Origin: Nitrospira sp. SG-bin1
GTDB lineage: Bacteria; Nitrospirota; Nitrospiria; Nitrospirales; Nitrospiraceae
Direction: 5' to 3'
Assembly (NCBI GenBank): GCA_002083365.1
Contig: LVWS01000006.1
Span: forward strand, 1 to 60,584
DNA length: 60,584 bases
The position numbers and the translations under genes are program-made. Position 1 is the first letter of the stretch; each line of letters opens with the position of its first letter. Below the pieces are notes generated by a model that did not search any database, was not told the DNA's origin, and saw only the letters and a program-made list of their open reading frames with translations. Positions 1 to 7,902 of this stretch are shown here, in pieces.

Positions 1-159
1 GATTACTCCCACTTTGTCTGTTACAGGCCACTAGACACCTCAAGATCCATTATGTCAGTCGCCACGCGTCGGAGGATATGGTTCGTACCATGTTTATGGC
101 TGTCAATCATAATTGGGATTACAAGAACGGCAGTGATAAAAAATAATACAAAGAGCACG

Positions 160-474
160 TCAGCTCCCCTTCGTTATGAGCACAAGCACGTAAGTTCCGA
201 GAGAGGCCGTTCCTATTATTACGTTGAGAAATGCCAACATATCAGGCCATTTCGCTCCCCCATGTTTGATTGCTGCTGACACCTTCGCAGTAACTAGTGT
301 CGCGACGAGAATAGCTAGTAGGAGAACGAGGAGCTGTACTGAGCGCTGTGCTACTGGATCTTTCCCAATCGGTGGTAAGTCTTTGAGAAGAACTACCATG
401 TTAACGCCCGGGAAAAGATCTGTATTACTAATAAGTTGGAGTGATGTAGCCGTAAGCACAGCACCAAATGTCAT
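160..474 (-). CDS. small hydrophobic membrane protein, unknown function
   Basis: A 104-residue protein with at least two clear hydrophobic stretches, one around residues 45-65 (leucine, valine and alanine rich) and one near residues 82-100, so an inner-membrane protein is likely. I recognise no family. It lies 12 bases downstream of another small membrane protein on the same strand, so the two are probably co-transcribed. Plus-strand frames over the same bases lack membrane or domain character and look like shadows. The function cannot be inferred from the sequence. Confidence 0.5.
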   Translation of the reverse strand: MTFGAVLTATSLQLISNTDLFPGVNMVVLLKDLPPIGKDPVAQRSVQLLVLLLAILVATLVTAKVSAAIKHGGAKWPDMLAFLNVIIGTASLGTYVLVLITKGS

Positions 475-486
475 GATGCAGTTGTC

Positions 487-693
487 TTACCCAAACTTGT
501 GGAACAAGAACTCACCTGATGCAACGTCGCCGACTATGCACTTGACTGAGAGGCCACCACTCGTGATTATCAGGATCAGCCACGCATAGCTGTTGAGCTC
601 AGGCATTAAGCCAGCATAGGACGCCCCATACGGTGCCCCTAGTGCAATCAAGAAAACGAGGAAGATGCCGGAGAGCAACTTGTAGACATTCAT
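487..693 (-). CDS. small membrane protein, unknown function
   Basis: A 68-residue protein with a hydrophobic N-terminal segment (residues 5-22) that could be a signal anchor and a second one around residues 36-52. No family recognised. It sits just upstream of the 104-residue membrane protein at 160-474 and probably forms a two-gene unit with it. The short length and missing homology signal keep confidence moderate. Confidence 0.45.
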   Translation of the reverse strand: MNVYKLLSGIFLVFLIALGAPYGASYAGLMPELNSYAWLILIITSGGLSVKCIVGDVASGEFLFHKFG

Positions 694-740
694 ACCAGTA
701 GTCTTGGCACCTCTGTAGCGCTTTTAGAAATTAGAGTTAT

Positions 741-1307
741 TTACTTCTTCACCGGTACGCGGTTCGGAAACTCGTAGATGAATTTCAGCAGCATCTCACA
801 GAACGAAATGAGCTCTGTCGCATCATCAGCTGTCATAAGCTTAATCTCATGACTAGCCTCGTTTCCCTTCTGCCTAATGTGATCAACCCAACCCTTTCCA
901 TTCGGAGGTACGTATCCACTACTGGCAAGGAACTCGACATAGCTGATGAAGCTCTCACCGGCCTTAGCGCCCTGAGCAACAGCTATGTGCATAAGAAGCT
1001 TCCGCGCGGCGAGCACTGCAGCGGTAGATGCGCCCACTGAAACGCATTTACGTGCTTCAACGTACAACTTTGATGTTTCGTCGGGTACATGTGCAACATC
1101 ATTGCCCGGTACCACACCCGGCACCTGCCCCTGGTCTCCAAAATATGTAGGACGCGTGCAGTGAGGACAAATATAGACATATTCCTGGGGATGACTACCG
1201 GTGAACCATCCCTGACTCGATGAGATTCGGTTTCCGCAGTCACTGTATCCGCAAGTGAACTGCCGAGGGCTAGGCCCAGCTAGACTGGCCCAATCACGCC
1301 TTCTCAT
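741..1307 (-). CDS. DUF4145-like protein with N-terminal zinc-ribbon
   Basis: A 188-residue protein. The N-terminal third has two cysteine pairs (C-G-Y-S-D-C and C-P-H-C) typical of a zinc ribbon. The rest is helical, with an alanine-rich segment and an H-I-R-x-K-G-N-E-A-S-H motif, which matches my memory of DUF4145 proteins, often found near defence or restriction genes. I chose the internal ATG at 1307 because a GGGGG tract precedes it at good spacing; the upstream ATG at 1334 lacks this. The biochemical role is unknown. Neighbours are small genes of a variable region. Confidence 0.6.
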   Translation of the reverse strand: MRRRDWASLAGPSPRQFTCGYSDCGNRISSSQGWFTGSHPQEYVYICPHCTRPTYFGDQGQVPGVVPGNDVAHVPDETSKLYVEARKCVSVGASTAAVLAARKLLMHIAVAQGAKAGESFISYVEFLASSGYVPPNGKGWVDHIRQKGNEASHEIKLMTADDATELISFCEMLLKFIYEFPNRVPVKK

Positions 1308-1426
1308 TGATACCCCCAAAATGATGATTAACAATTTTTAGCTGGACCTGCATAAACCAAGGACCTTCAGTTTCCCGTCTGTGTACAACATTATGCCAAA
1401 TCGTTTCAGCAGCTTTTCAGTAATCC

Positions 1427-1625
1427 ATCATTTTCCCTGCCCCGCTCGCTCAATTAGCTCCTTCAGCCCATTCAAATCCAATCACCCAGGCACCAGTTCG
1501 TTGCCCATGATGAAACCAGGAATTCCGGAAATGCCGAGCTCGCGGGCGAGAGTGCGATTCTTGTCGATGACGGCCTGCCACTTCGGATTGGCCATGTCCG
1601 CTCCCAGGCGTTTCGCGTCGAGGTC
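1427..1625 (-). pseudogene. orphan 3' tail of a DsbA-like thioredoxin gene
   Basis: About 200 bases closely match the last 66 codons of the intact DsbA-like gene at 2766-3539, in the same orientation and ending at the same stop position. Translated, the tail is roughly 80 percent identical to the intact protein, including the G-I-S-G-x-P-G-F and N-E-L-V-P-G segments. The tryptophan codon after V-P-G is changed to TGA (1484-1482). Homology stops abruptly near 1625, with no start codon or active site. It is a dead fragment, and its divergence shows it is a paralogue or foreign allele rather than a fresh duplication. Confidence 0.85.
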
Positions 1626-1680
1626 AATGAAAAGGCTAGATCGATGAAGCTCGACAGTTAAGCCCCACCAATATGAATTC

Positions 1681-1956
1681 TTAGGCAGATCTTTGTTCGA
1701 CTACGTTCCCTACAACTTGCCACCCTGCCGCAATCGTGCCTGCTGACAAATCAGCGCCACAATTCCATTCAATAAAGTATCCGCCATTGACCACCTTCGT
1801 AAATTCGTCCTGGTCTCGAAGTGCCTCGAAAGCCTCATACTGAAGATATGGAATCACATCAAACCGACCAATACGACCCTCGTCTGCCACAATGGAGAGC
1901 ACCCAGTTCTGAGATACGGCAGCGGGACTATTGTTACGGGTTCTTATACGAAGCAA
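1681..1956 (-). CDS. DUF2442-family protein
   Basis: About 91 residues; the centre carries the pattern G-R-I-G-x-F-D-V-x-P-Y-L, then a short acidic stretch and W-N-C-G-A-D-L, typical of DUF2442 proteins, which are often encoded in pairs resembling toxin-antitoxin modules. The start is uncertain: the first candidate is a TTG at 1956, five bases after the stop of the upstream DUF2283 gene. Third gene of a minus-strand cassette (2418 to 1681) that lies between the intact dsbA-like gene and its orphan tail. Confidence 0.6.
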   Translation of the reverse strand: MLRIRTRNNSPAAVSQNWVLSIVADEGRIGRFDVIPYLQYEAFEALRDQDEFTKVVNGGYFIEWNCGADLSAGTIAAGWQVVGNVVEQRSA

Positions 1957-1960
1957 CGCC

Positions 1961-2179
1961 TTAGGCCGCGTCAGTTTCGATCTTGCCGGGAAGCTTGCTG
2001 AGGATCAGTTTTTGTAGCTCCACCTTGTTGGCGGCATTGTCGATATCAATACCTACCAGCCGTCCGCTCGAATCGTAATCGAGCACGACGCCCTCGGAAA
2101 CTTCACGACTTTCCACGCTCGGTCTTTCAGAAAGATCGATATAAAGCGAATCAGTGTCTGGATGATAGTTGAGTTTCAT
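1961..2179 (-). CDS. DUF2283-family protein
   Basis: A 72-residue protein opening with the signature of DUF2283: M-K-x-x-Y-H-P-D-T-D-S-L-Y-I-D, followed by E-G-V-V-L-D-Y-D and G-I-D-I-D-N-A. Length is typical of the family. The start ATG overlaps the stop of the preceding gene by four bases (ATGA), so translation is likely coupled. DUF2283 proteins are commonly partnered with DUF4258-type proteins in putative toxin-antitoxin pairs, which fits the upstream neighbour. No biochemical function can be assigned. Confidence 0.75.
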   Translation of the reverse strand: MKLNYHPDTDSLYIDLSERPSVESREVSEGVVLDYDSSGRLVGIDIDNAANKVELQKLILSKLPGKIETDAA

Positions 2180-2418
2180 GGTTGAAACCCTCGATCCGGA
2201 AATGCATTGTGAATCGTCACCTTGTCCTCAAGTGTTATGACTCTTAGATAGCGGCCGCCGAGTTCAGGAATCGCCGCCCAAAAGCGGTACCGGTTGTGCT
2301 CCTGTGGTTCTGATCGGATGGAATGCTCCAGCACGAATATGCACCATTCCTTCTTTATGTATGGGCGCTTCCGGAGAACCTCTTGCTCGAAATATTCCGT
2401 GAACTTATGCTGAGCCAT
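2176..2418 (-). CDS. DUF4258-like partner of DUF2283
   Basis: An 80-residue protein with a C-terminal strand pattern (R-Y-L-R-V-I-T-L-E-D-K, then H-N-A-F-P-D-R) that resembles small proteins encoded directly upstream of DUF2283 genes, often grouped with DUF4258 or RelE-like folds. It overlaps the DUF2283 gene by four bases. Coupling, small size and context suggest the possible toxin half of a toxin-antitoxin pair, but this is inference from arrangement. Family assignment is tentative. Confidence 0.5.
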   Translation of the reverse strand: MAQHKFTEYFEQEVLRKRPYIKKEWCIFVLEHSIRSEPQEHNRYRFWAAIPELGGRYLRVITLEDKVTIHNAFPDRGFQP

Positions 2419-2765
2419 GACCCTTGCTAAACATCACCGCCTGTCTACTCCCCGACTTTGTGGGCATTCTGTCCGGGTCTCTACACAAGAGAGAAAAGCG
2501 ACCTCACCAGTTTGCGGCGAACAAGTCTACTAAAAATGTCCAGTGTTTATCTACCGATCTGTTTGGCATTACTCATCTGTTGTGTCGCTTCATGACGCTC
2601 AACCGCGGCCCAACGCCGCCCTTGAGCCCAGTGAGCAGGCAACTCTTTATGATGAATCTCGATCCATGCAACAACCGGTTTGTGCTTAGTGGGGAGGCAA
2701 CCTGCCGGCCAGAAGCGTTCCGGCAGGAATTGTGTACACTGTGCCGGTGCATTGCCAACAATTCG
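2419..2765. other. non-coding gap between cassette and dsbA-like gene
   Basis: About 350 bases with no convincing gene on either strand; the open frames here have no domain or membrane character. The stretch must hold the promoter of the minus-strand cassette that starts at 2418 and any terminator of the dsbA-like gene. I see no strong hairpin followed by a T-run. Confidence 0.4.
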
Positions 2766-3539
2766 TCACTTCCCATGTCCCCCCCGGGCAATTAACTCCT
2801 TCAGCCCCTTCAAATCCAACCACCCTGGTACCAGTTCGTTCCCCACGATGAAGCCCGGTGTCCCCGAGATGCCGAGCTCGCGGGCGAGGGCGCGATTCTT
2901 GTCAATGGCAGTCTGCCACTTCGGATTGGCCATGTCTGCTTCCAGGCGCTTCGCATTGAGACCGACTTTCACGGCGATCTCCAAGATGGAGTCCTTGGTC
3001 ATGTCGGCGTGGGAGGCGAGCAACGCTTCATGGAAGGCTTGGTGCTTGCCTTGTGCTTGAGAGGCGAGTGCCGCCTTGGCCGCGAGTTCCGACGGTTCGC
3101 CGAGAATGGGAAAGTCCTTGTAGACCACCCGCACCCGCGGATCGACCTTCTGCAGTTCCGTGACGGCCGGCGCCGCCTTCTTACAGTATCCGCAGCGGTA
3201 GTCATAGAACTCCACCAGGGTGATCTCGCCCTTGAGATTGCCGCTGACCGGTGACGCTGGATCGTGAAGCAACTCGTTCTGCTTCGTCGCGAGAGCCGCT
3301 TTTTGACGCTCTTTCTGTTCCGCTTCGCGTTTGGCGTCCATCGCCTGCAGTGATTGAACGATCACTTCCGGATGGGCACGAATGTATCGCTCGATGGCAG
3401 CGTCATTGACATCCTGAGGAACCACCGACATATTCCTGGCGTCCTTAGCCATGGTGGAGCAGCCGGACACGAAAATAGCTAGGCTGGCTACGATACATAG
3501 CGAACACAAAAAGTAGATCCGGGTCTTGACACTGTTCAT
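2766..3539 (-). CDS. DsbA-like thiol-disulfide lipoprotein
   Basis: A 257-residue periplasmic thioredoxin-fold protein. The N-terminus is a lipoprotein signal with lipobox V-S-G-C (Cys27). A charged helix (residues 45-95) resembles the N-terminal region of ScsC/Com1-type proteins. The thioredoxin domain begins near residue 103 with active site C-G-Y-C (116-119), and the cis-proline loop is G-I-S-G-T-P-G-F. It should catalyse disulfide formation or isomerisation in exported proteins. The ATG at 3539 was chosen because GGAGACG precedes it and the signal peptide starts there. It is the last gene of a minus-strand cluster. A decayed second copy of its 3' end lies at 1427-1625. Confidence 0.85.
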   Translation of the reverse strand: MNSVKTRIYFLCSLCIVASLAIFVSGCSTMAKDARNMSVVPQDVNDAAIERYIRAHPEVIVQSLQAMDAKREAEQKERQKAALATKQNELLHDPASPVSGNLKGEITLVEFYDYRCGYCKKAAPAVTELQKVDPRVRVVYKDFPILGEPSELAAKAALASQAQGKHQAFHEALLASHADMTKDSILEIAVKVGLNAKRLEADMANPKWQTAIDKNRALARELGISGTPGFIVGNELVPGWLDLKGLKELIARGGHGK

Positions 3540-3570
3540 GGATACGTCTCCTATGGTCTTCTCCCCATTC

Positions 3571-4326
3571 TTATCGATATCCCTCCCCGCTCGTGCCTCC
3601 ACCAAAACCGCCCCAGTTGCCGCCGAAGCCGCCTTGGCCGGTTCCCCAATACTCTCCTTTTTGGATCCGCCGATAGGGGTGCCGTAAATCCGGCCGACTC
3701 AGCCACCAGAAAAACGAGACGATCGCCACGGTCGTGCCAAGCGTAATCCAGACCCCGAGGCCCTTAATCCGAGGCCTGGATGGAGGGGTGAACCTCACCT
3801 CTTGCGCCGGGGTCGCCAGCGCGACCGCGGTGCGATAGAGCCCTTCCCCGAAATGTCCTCGCTCGATGGCCGGTTGCAGATAGAGGCGACTCACCTCGGT
3901 CCTGACATCCGGCGTGATGACCGGAAACATGTGGCGCCCCAAGGCCATCGCCGCCTGTCGCTCCTGCACCGCCACCAACACCATCAGCCCATGTTCCTGC
4001 TGCGTCGAGCCGATCTGCCATTTCTCATACAGCGCGTCGGCATAGTGCTTGGCGGATGGATACGGTTTGATGCTGGGGACCGTCACAATCACCATCTCCA
4101 CGCCGCTCTTCTTTTCGAGGTCGATGCAGACGGAGCGGATACGGTCTTTCCACTCCGGCCCCACCACTTGTGCATGATCGCTCACGTAGCCGATGGGGTC
4201 CGGCAGAGGAACCCGTTCCTTGGGTCGTTCGTACAACGACGCATGGGCCTGCGCCGCCGACAGCACGAAGACCAGGCTCAGCCAGACCGCCTTTCTCCAT
4301 GCTGTTTCTGGTCTTGTTCCAATCAC
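3571..4326 (-). CDS. TPM-domain (YgcG-like) membrane protein
   Basis: About 251 residues: signal peptide ending near A-x-A-S, a TPM domain (starting I-G-Y-V-S-D-H-A-x-V-V and including V-E-M-V-I-V-T-V), one transmembrane helix (G-V-W-I-T-L-G-T), and a glycine-rich tail (G-G-F-G-G-N-W-G-G). TPM proteins are exported and membrane-anchored, with roles proposed in protein quality control or photosystem repair; the role here is unknown. The GTG start at 4326 overlaps the TGA of the upstream nucleotidyltransferase gene (GTGA), implying translational coupling. The open frame extends further upstream but without signal character. Confidence 0.75.
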   Translation of the reverse strand: MIGTRPETAWRKAVWLSLVFVLSAAQAHASLYERPKERVPLPDPIGYVSDHAQVVGPEWKDRIRSVCIDLEKKSGVEMVIVTVPSIKPYPSAKHYADALYEKWQIGSTQQEHGLMVLVAVQERQAAMALGRHMFPVITPDVRTEVSRLYLQPAIERGHFGEGLYRTAVALATPAQEVRFTPPSRPRIKGLGVWITLGTTVAIVSFFWWLSRPDLRHPYRRIQKGEYWGTGQGGFGGNWGGFGGGTSGEGYR

Positions 4327-5075
4327 GTGATCCGTGCTTCCGCGGCCGTGACAAGCCGATTCAGGCTCTCGAGGTAGCGATCCATGAGTCTTGGAATTTC
4401 TTTCTGTCCCGGCGAAATCTGCCCATGTTTGAGCAAGAGCGCGTCGTGAAGCCCGGTAAGATTGATCGCTAAATGAGATTCGACATCTTGAATGAGGGAT
4501 TCTCCATGCGCCAGCACAGGACGTCCCCACAGCCGTTGGAGTCCTCGGAGGGCAGGCAGGAGCGCCGTGATGGAGAGGGTCAAGAGAATCGTGATGGCCT
4601 CTTCGGTGCTTCGGCCTTCCACGAGGCGCTGACGGAGACGAAGCAGATTCCCTCGTAATGCCTGTACCACCTCCGCGGCCAAGTTCCGCGCATCGATCTT
4701 CAGACCCACGAAGGGATCTTGTCCCCACAACAATCGATGGGATTCGTGGATATCCTGATATTCAAGGGGGAACGCGAACGAAGCGGACTGAAGATCCTCC
4801 GCCGTCAGGAACAGGGGGACGACCACCTGTTCTTTGCTCCACCGCTTGTGAATGCCGTCATATTTTTTCAATACAGAGAGGTCATAAGACGACATCACCA
4901 ACAGCAGATTGAGATTGGAGCGACCCGGCAAAAATTCGCCCCGTACCGCGCTGCCATATAACAGGATCCCCTCCAATTCATTGCCATAGACCCTTGTCAC
5001 ATCCTTCACGTATGACTTTAAGAGTGCCTGTGTCTCTTCAGGCAATCCGTCTATCGTCCAGTCGACCGACTGCAT
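4323..5075 (-). CDS. nucleotidyltransferase-fold protein with altered active site
   Basis: A 250-residue protein with an N-terminal MNT-type nucleotidyltransferase fold: G-S-A-V-R-G-E near residues 42-48. In active members the next motif is S-D-x-D-L with two metal-binding aspartates; here it reads S-N-L-N-L, with asparagine at both. The C-terminal half is helical. It is therefore probably catalytically dead, or serves as a binding or regulatory protein. Overlap with the TPM gene and five-base spacing to the FAD monooxygenase gene place it in one transcription unit. The substrate is unknown. Confidence 0.7.
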   Translation of the reverse strand: MQSVDWTIDGLPEETQALLKSYVKDVTRVYGNELEGILLYGSAVRGEFLPGRSNLNLLLVMSSYDLSVLKKYDGIHKRWSKEQVVVPLFLTAEDLQSASFAFPLEYQDIHESHRLLWGQDPFVGLKIDARNLAAEVVQALRGNLLRLRQRLVEGRSTEEAITILLTLSITALLPALRGLQRLWGRPVLAHGESLIQDVESHLAINLTGLHDALLLKHGQISPGQKEIPRLMDRYLESLNRLVTAAEARIT

Positions 5076-5079
5076 GGAG

Positions 5080-6357
5080 TTACTGCGTGCCTCTCGCCGC
5101 CATATCGCGATGGGGGGCTGAAGGATCCGGCAACAATCCTGCCGCCATCAAGCGATCCATCATGCCGAACGGAGGCTCCTTGCGGAGTCCGGCTGTGGTG
5201 GTTAAGACTCGATATCGGAGTCGTGGGTTACGGTCCAACGTGCTGAAGACGCGGTTCCGGAGAAACGCGATGATCGGATTTGCCGTGTTCCAGAAGAGCA
5301 CCTGCTCGTCGGCCAATTTTTGCAACATGGTAACCTGAGGGCGACGTGTACGTTCATAGGTCTTTAGTTTTTCAGCGGAATAATCGTTCATCGCCAGACA
5401 TTCAGGCAGAAGCTCTGCTAGCGCCATCGCATCCACCATCGCCTGCATGCGGCCCTGCGAGGCGTGAGGATTCATCGCATGCGCCGCATCGCCGATCAGC
5501 ACCGCCCCCTCGGCCACCCATGTCGGAGTACGAACGCGACCCGTCGGCATGAACGCGGTCTGCCTCCAGTCGGTGAGCGTGCGGAAGATCGCCTCATTGG
5601 ACGGGTCAATCGCGATCCATGCATCCTGTAAAGCAGTGATACCCCTCTCTTTCACCTGCTCATAGGAACCGGCCTTGATCATGTAGAACGCATAGACCTT
5701 ATCGCCGGCGGCGGGAAACAAGCCCAGGATCGTTCGCTTGCCGACAAAATACTTCGCCTCTCCCATAGGAATCGCCGCGTCCAACAGAGCGATCAAATAT
5801 CCTTGCGGATAGAGATGAAGGTCAGTCTGGATCTCCAAGGCTTCGCGAACCTTGGAGAATGCTCCGTCGGCACCCACGACCACTTTGGCCTTGATTGTCC
5901 TTTGGTCTTCCGCCTGCTTGGCAGTCAGCCCAACGACTCGCCCATTCTCACGAAGGAGACCTGTGAATGCCGATCGATACCGCAATGAAACCGAGGGTTC
6001 GCGCTCGATCGCGCTCAGAATGGCATGGTGCGCCACATTCGGTAACGTGACGACGGCTCGATTGTACGGCGGAGGCAATTCGCTGTAGTCGACAGTGCAC
6101 AGCCGCTGTCCACCGACACGACAAAAATGAAACTTATGGACCGTTCGGGTGGACTGGGACGGCAACTTATTCAAGAGTCCCAGCCGGTCAAGCACCTGTT
6201 GCCCGTTGGGTTGCAGGATTTCACCGCGTAAGCCCTGCGGCGGACCGGGAGCCTGCTCCAAGACAATCGTCTTGATTCCTTTCTGTGCCAGCGCCAAGGC
6301 CAGTACAGCCCCGCCCCCACCGGCTCCGACCACGGCAATGTCGGTTTCTTCGACCAT
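5080..6357 (-). CDS. FAD-dependent monooxygenase (UbiH/PHBH-type)
   Basis: A 425-residue flavoprotein of the aromatic-ring hydroxylase class. The N-terminus has the FAD-binding G-x-G-x-x-G fold (V-V-G-A-G-G-G-G). The second FAD motif L-I-G-D-A-A-H-A-M-N-P appears around residue 285, with the substrate-facing histidine-proline region following. Such enzymes hydroxylate ubiquinone or menaquinone precursors, phenols or natural products using NAD(P)H and oxygen. Nothing nearby identifies the substrate. Cytosolic, no signal peptide. It lies between the nucleotidyltransferase and PLD-like genes on the same strand and is probably co-transcribed with them. Confidence 0.8.
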   Translation of the reverse strand: MVEETDIAVVGAGGGGAVLALALAQKGIKTIVLEQAPGPPQGLRGEILQPNGQQVLDRLGLLNKLPSQSTRTVHKFHFCRVGGQRLCTVDYSELPPPYNRAVVTLPNVAHHAILSAIEREPSVSLRYRSAFTGLLRENGRVVGLTAKQAEDQRTIKAKVVVGADGAFSKVREALEIQTDLHLYPQGYLIALLDAAIPMGEAKYFVGKRTILGLFPAAGDKVYAFYMIKAGSYEQVKERGITALQDAWIAIDPSNEAIFRTLTDWRQTAFMPTGRVRTPTWVAEGAVLIGDAAHAMNPHASQGRMQAMVDAMALAELLPECLAMNDYSAEKLKTYERTRRPQVTMLQKLADEQVLFWNTANPIIAFLRNRVFSTLDRNPRLRYRVLTTTAGLRKEPPFGMMDRLMAAGLLPDPSAPHRDMAARGTQ

Positions 6358-6413
6358 TGTTTCTCAGCCCGTTTCAACCATCGAGATGCCGTGCCACCTT
6401 ACCCTCAACATCC

Positions 6414-6980
6414 CTACTTTTTCCACTCCTGGAATCGTTCCTGGTCTTTCCACATCGAGAGGAACTTTTCCCGAGCTTTCACGGTCATCGCGTGGTCTCT
6501 GATGATGTCCAGCCGTTCATCATTGTACTGATTTCCACTCGTCGTCTGATTCATCGACCCGTTGGTATTGATCTCGTCGTCGATGACGACTTGCTTCAGA
6601 TGCATGAGGCTCTCATGTTGATTGATCCTGATCGGAATCCCTGCTTCCCGCAATGCGGAGAGAGCCGTTCGTTGTTTCGGATCGTTGAGACGTTCCCGAT
6701 CGGTGAGGATACGCACGTCCACACCGCGCCGTTTGGCCTCAACCAGTGCTTTGACCGAAAGGGGAGACGTCAACCCGTAGGACGCGACAAAGATGGATCG
6801 CTTGGCGCGATCATAGATCCGCACAAGATGTTCGAGCGGCCTATCCTCCGGGCCATACCACACTTCCACCGAGGCCGCCAAGGTCTCCGCACCGGACCCA
6901 AGCAGAACGGCCGCCAGTAGCCGGATGATGATCGCTCGGCTGTACCAAGGGAAACGATGAAACGCCGAAGGCCGACTCAT
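6414..6980 (-). CDS. exported phospholipase D-like nuclease-family protein
   Basis: A 188-residue single-domain PLD superfamily protein with a likely N-terminal signal or anchor segment (residues 15-36). The catalytic motif is complete: H127-x-K129-x4-D134 followed by G-S-M-N (141-144) and N-x-x-N-x-E. Single-HKD proteins of this size resemble the Nuc endonuclease and act as dimers; phospholipase activity is the alternative. The export signal suggests a periplasmic location. The start ATG overlaps the stop of the upstream 125-residue gene by four bases. Confidence 0.75.
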   Translation of the reverse strand: MSRPSAFHRFPWYSRAIIIRLLAAVLLGSGAETLAASVEVWYGPEDRPLEHLVRIYDRAKRSIFVASYGLTSPLSVKALVEAKRRGVDVRILTDRERLNDPKQRTALSALREAGIPIRINQHESLMHLKQVVIDDEINTNGSMNQTTSGNQYNDERLDIIRDHAMTVKAREKFLSMWKDQERFQEWKK

Positions 6981-7354
6981 TCCAGTTCGAAGAGGTCGCG
7001 GAAGTGGTCCTCAGACGACTCCCAGGCCTGGGGGGCATGGACTTGAAGCCATTGTCGGACGTACTGTTTCTGGGTGGGCGTCAGCAGTTGCTTGATTTGA
7101 TGAGAACGCCCTTGAAGCGGATGCAGCAAACTCACGTGTCTTTTCACATCCAGCATCGCGGTTCGGACGTACAGATTCGTGAAGGTCGAAGGCGTTTCCT
7201 CCGTCCCTTCCCCTTGCACCCATACCGAGAGAAATTTGTCCAAGACCAGTCCTGCACTGTCCAGCGCCGGTTCGGTATCATGAAACAGCTCGTTTTCGGA
7301 TTCGGTTAACGGAGTCGATTCCGTGGCGCGAAAGAGAAAATTCTTTTTCCACAT
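6977..7354 (-). CDS. hypothetical protein upstream of PLD-like gene
   Basis: A 125-residue soluble, charged protein with no signal peptide or membrane segment. A middle region rich in L, R and Q (V-R-T-A-M-L-D-V-K-R) is likely helical. No family recognised. The stop overlaps the start of the PLD-like gene (ATGA), so this is probably the first gene of the minus-strand cluster running to 2766. Confidence 0.55.
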   Translation of the reverse strand: MWKKNFLFRATESTPLTESENELFHDTEPALDSAGLVLDKFLSVWVQGEGTEETPSTFTNLYVRTAMLDVKRHVSLLHPLQGRSHQIKQLLTPTQKQYVRQWLQVHAPQAWESSEDHFRDLFELE

Positions 7355-7391
7355 CCTGCGTGTGACGTCCTGAGAATTCTCGTCAGAATCC

Positions 7392-7462
7392 GTTCACCCT
7401 GACCTGTCGAAGGCCGCTCGACTTCGGCCATTCCTTTCATGGTTCGACGAGCTCACCATGAA
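7392..7462. repeat. REP-like palindromic intergenic repeat
   Basis: The 7355-7701 gap contains two palindromic pieces: GGCCG...CGGCC (7412-7429) and an eight-base stem TTCATGGT / ACCATGAA (7436-7443 with 7455-7462) around TTCGACGAGCTC. The motifs resemble dispersed palindromes with CTGTCGAAGG and TTCGACGAGCTCACC cores that I have seen in many GC-rich genomes. It lies between divergently transcribed clusters. The rest of the gap shows only a possible promoter. Confidence 0.6.
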
Positions 7463-7633
7463 CGCATCCATCGGGACACTGCGCTTGCTTCACTTCAACG
7501 TCCTTGCAGGCGGCATAGTGGCGACGAGCTGGATCAAAGTCAAGTAACCCCGCTTCGAGTCGGCACTCCTTTTTAACAGGGGCGTTGCATGAATCCTATT
7601 CAGCGTTGCTGTCTCTCACGTCCAGACGTAGCC

Positions 7634-7663
7634 TTGACAAGCAGCGTATGCCTTTGCTACGTT
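7634..7663 (+). promoter_or_regulatory. possible sigma-70 promoter of the sulfur-carrier operon
   Basis: A perfect TTGACA -35 box (7634-7639) is followed after 18 bases by TACGTT (7658-7663), a weak -10 candidate, about 40 bases before the first start codon of the operon. No riboswitch fold is apparent in this short leader. Confidence 0.35.
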
Positions 7664-7701
7664 CAAAATTCTTTAATCTCTAAGCCAACTTGGGAGAATC
7701 C

Positions 7702-7902
7702 GTGCAGGTCAAGATCAATGGAAAGCCCGAAGAGATCCAAAACGGAACCGTGCTCGATTTGCTAAAGACCAAGAACATCGAACCGCAGATGGTCGCCGTC
7801 GAGATCAACGACAAGGTGTTGGATCGTGACCATCTTGCCACGACCCACCTCAATGAAGGAGACCACGTGGAGTTCCTCTTTTACATGGGAGGGGGTCGGT
7901 GA
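7702..7902 (+). CDS. ThiS/MoaD-like sulfur carrier with extended tail
   Basis: A 66-residue ubiquitin-like protein (start V-K-I-N-G-K, end F-Y-M-G-G-G-R), typical ThiS size. Sulfur carriers are adenylated at a C-terminal Gly-Gly and converted to a thiocarboxylate. Here an arginine follows the glycines, so the tail is masked and would need trimming, plausibly by the JAMM peptidase at 12398-12907. I chose the GTG at 7702, which has GGGAG five bases upstream; a TTG at 7690 would add four residues. The stop overlaps the cysteine synthase start (GTGA), pointing to CysM as partner. thiC, thiG and thiE were not seen nearby. Confidence 0.8.
   Translation: MQVKINGKPEEIQNGTVLDLLKTKNIEPQMVAVEINDKVLDRDHLATTHLNEGDHVEFLFYMGGGR

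Noticed and set aside
1..159. Possible gene at the left edge (plus-strand frame from 52)
   Set aside because: The frame overlaps the more credible minus-strand membrane protein and shows no domain character.
7702..7902. Thiamine biosynthesis thiS
   Set aside because: No thiG, thiE or thiC nearby and the gene overlaps cysteine synthase, so a cysteine role is preferred.
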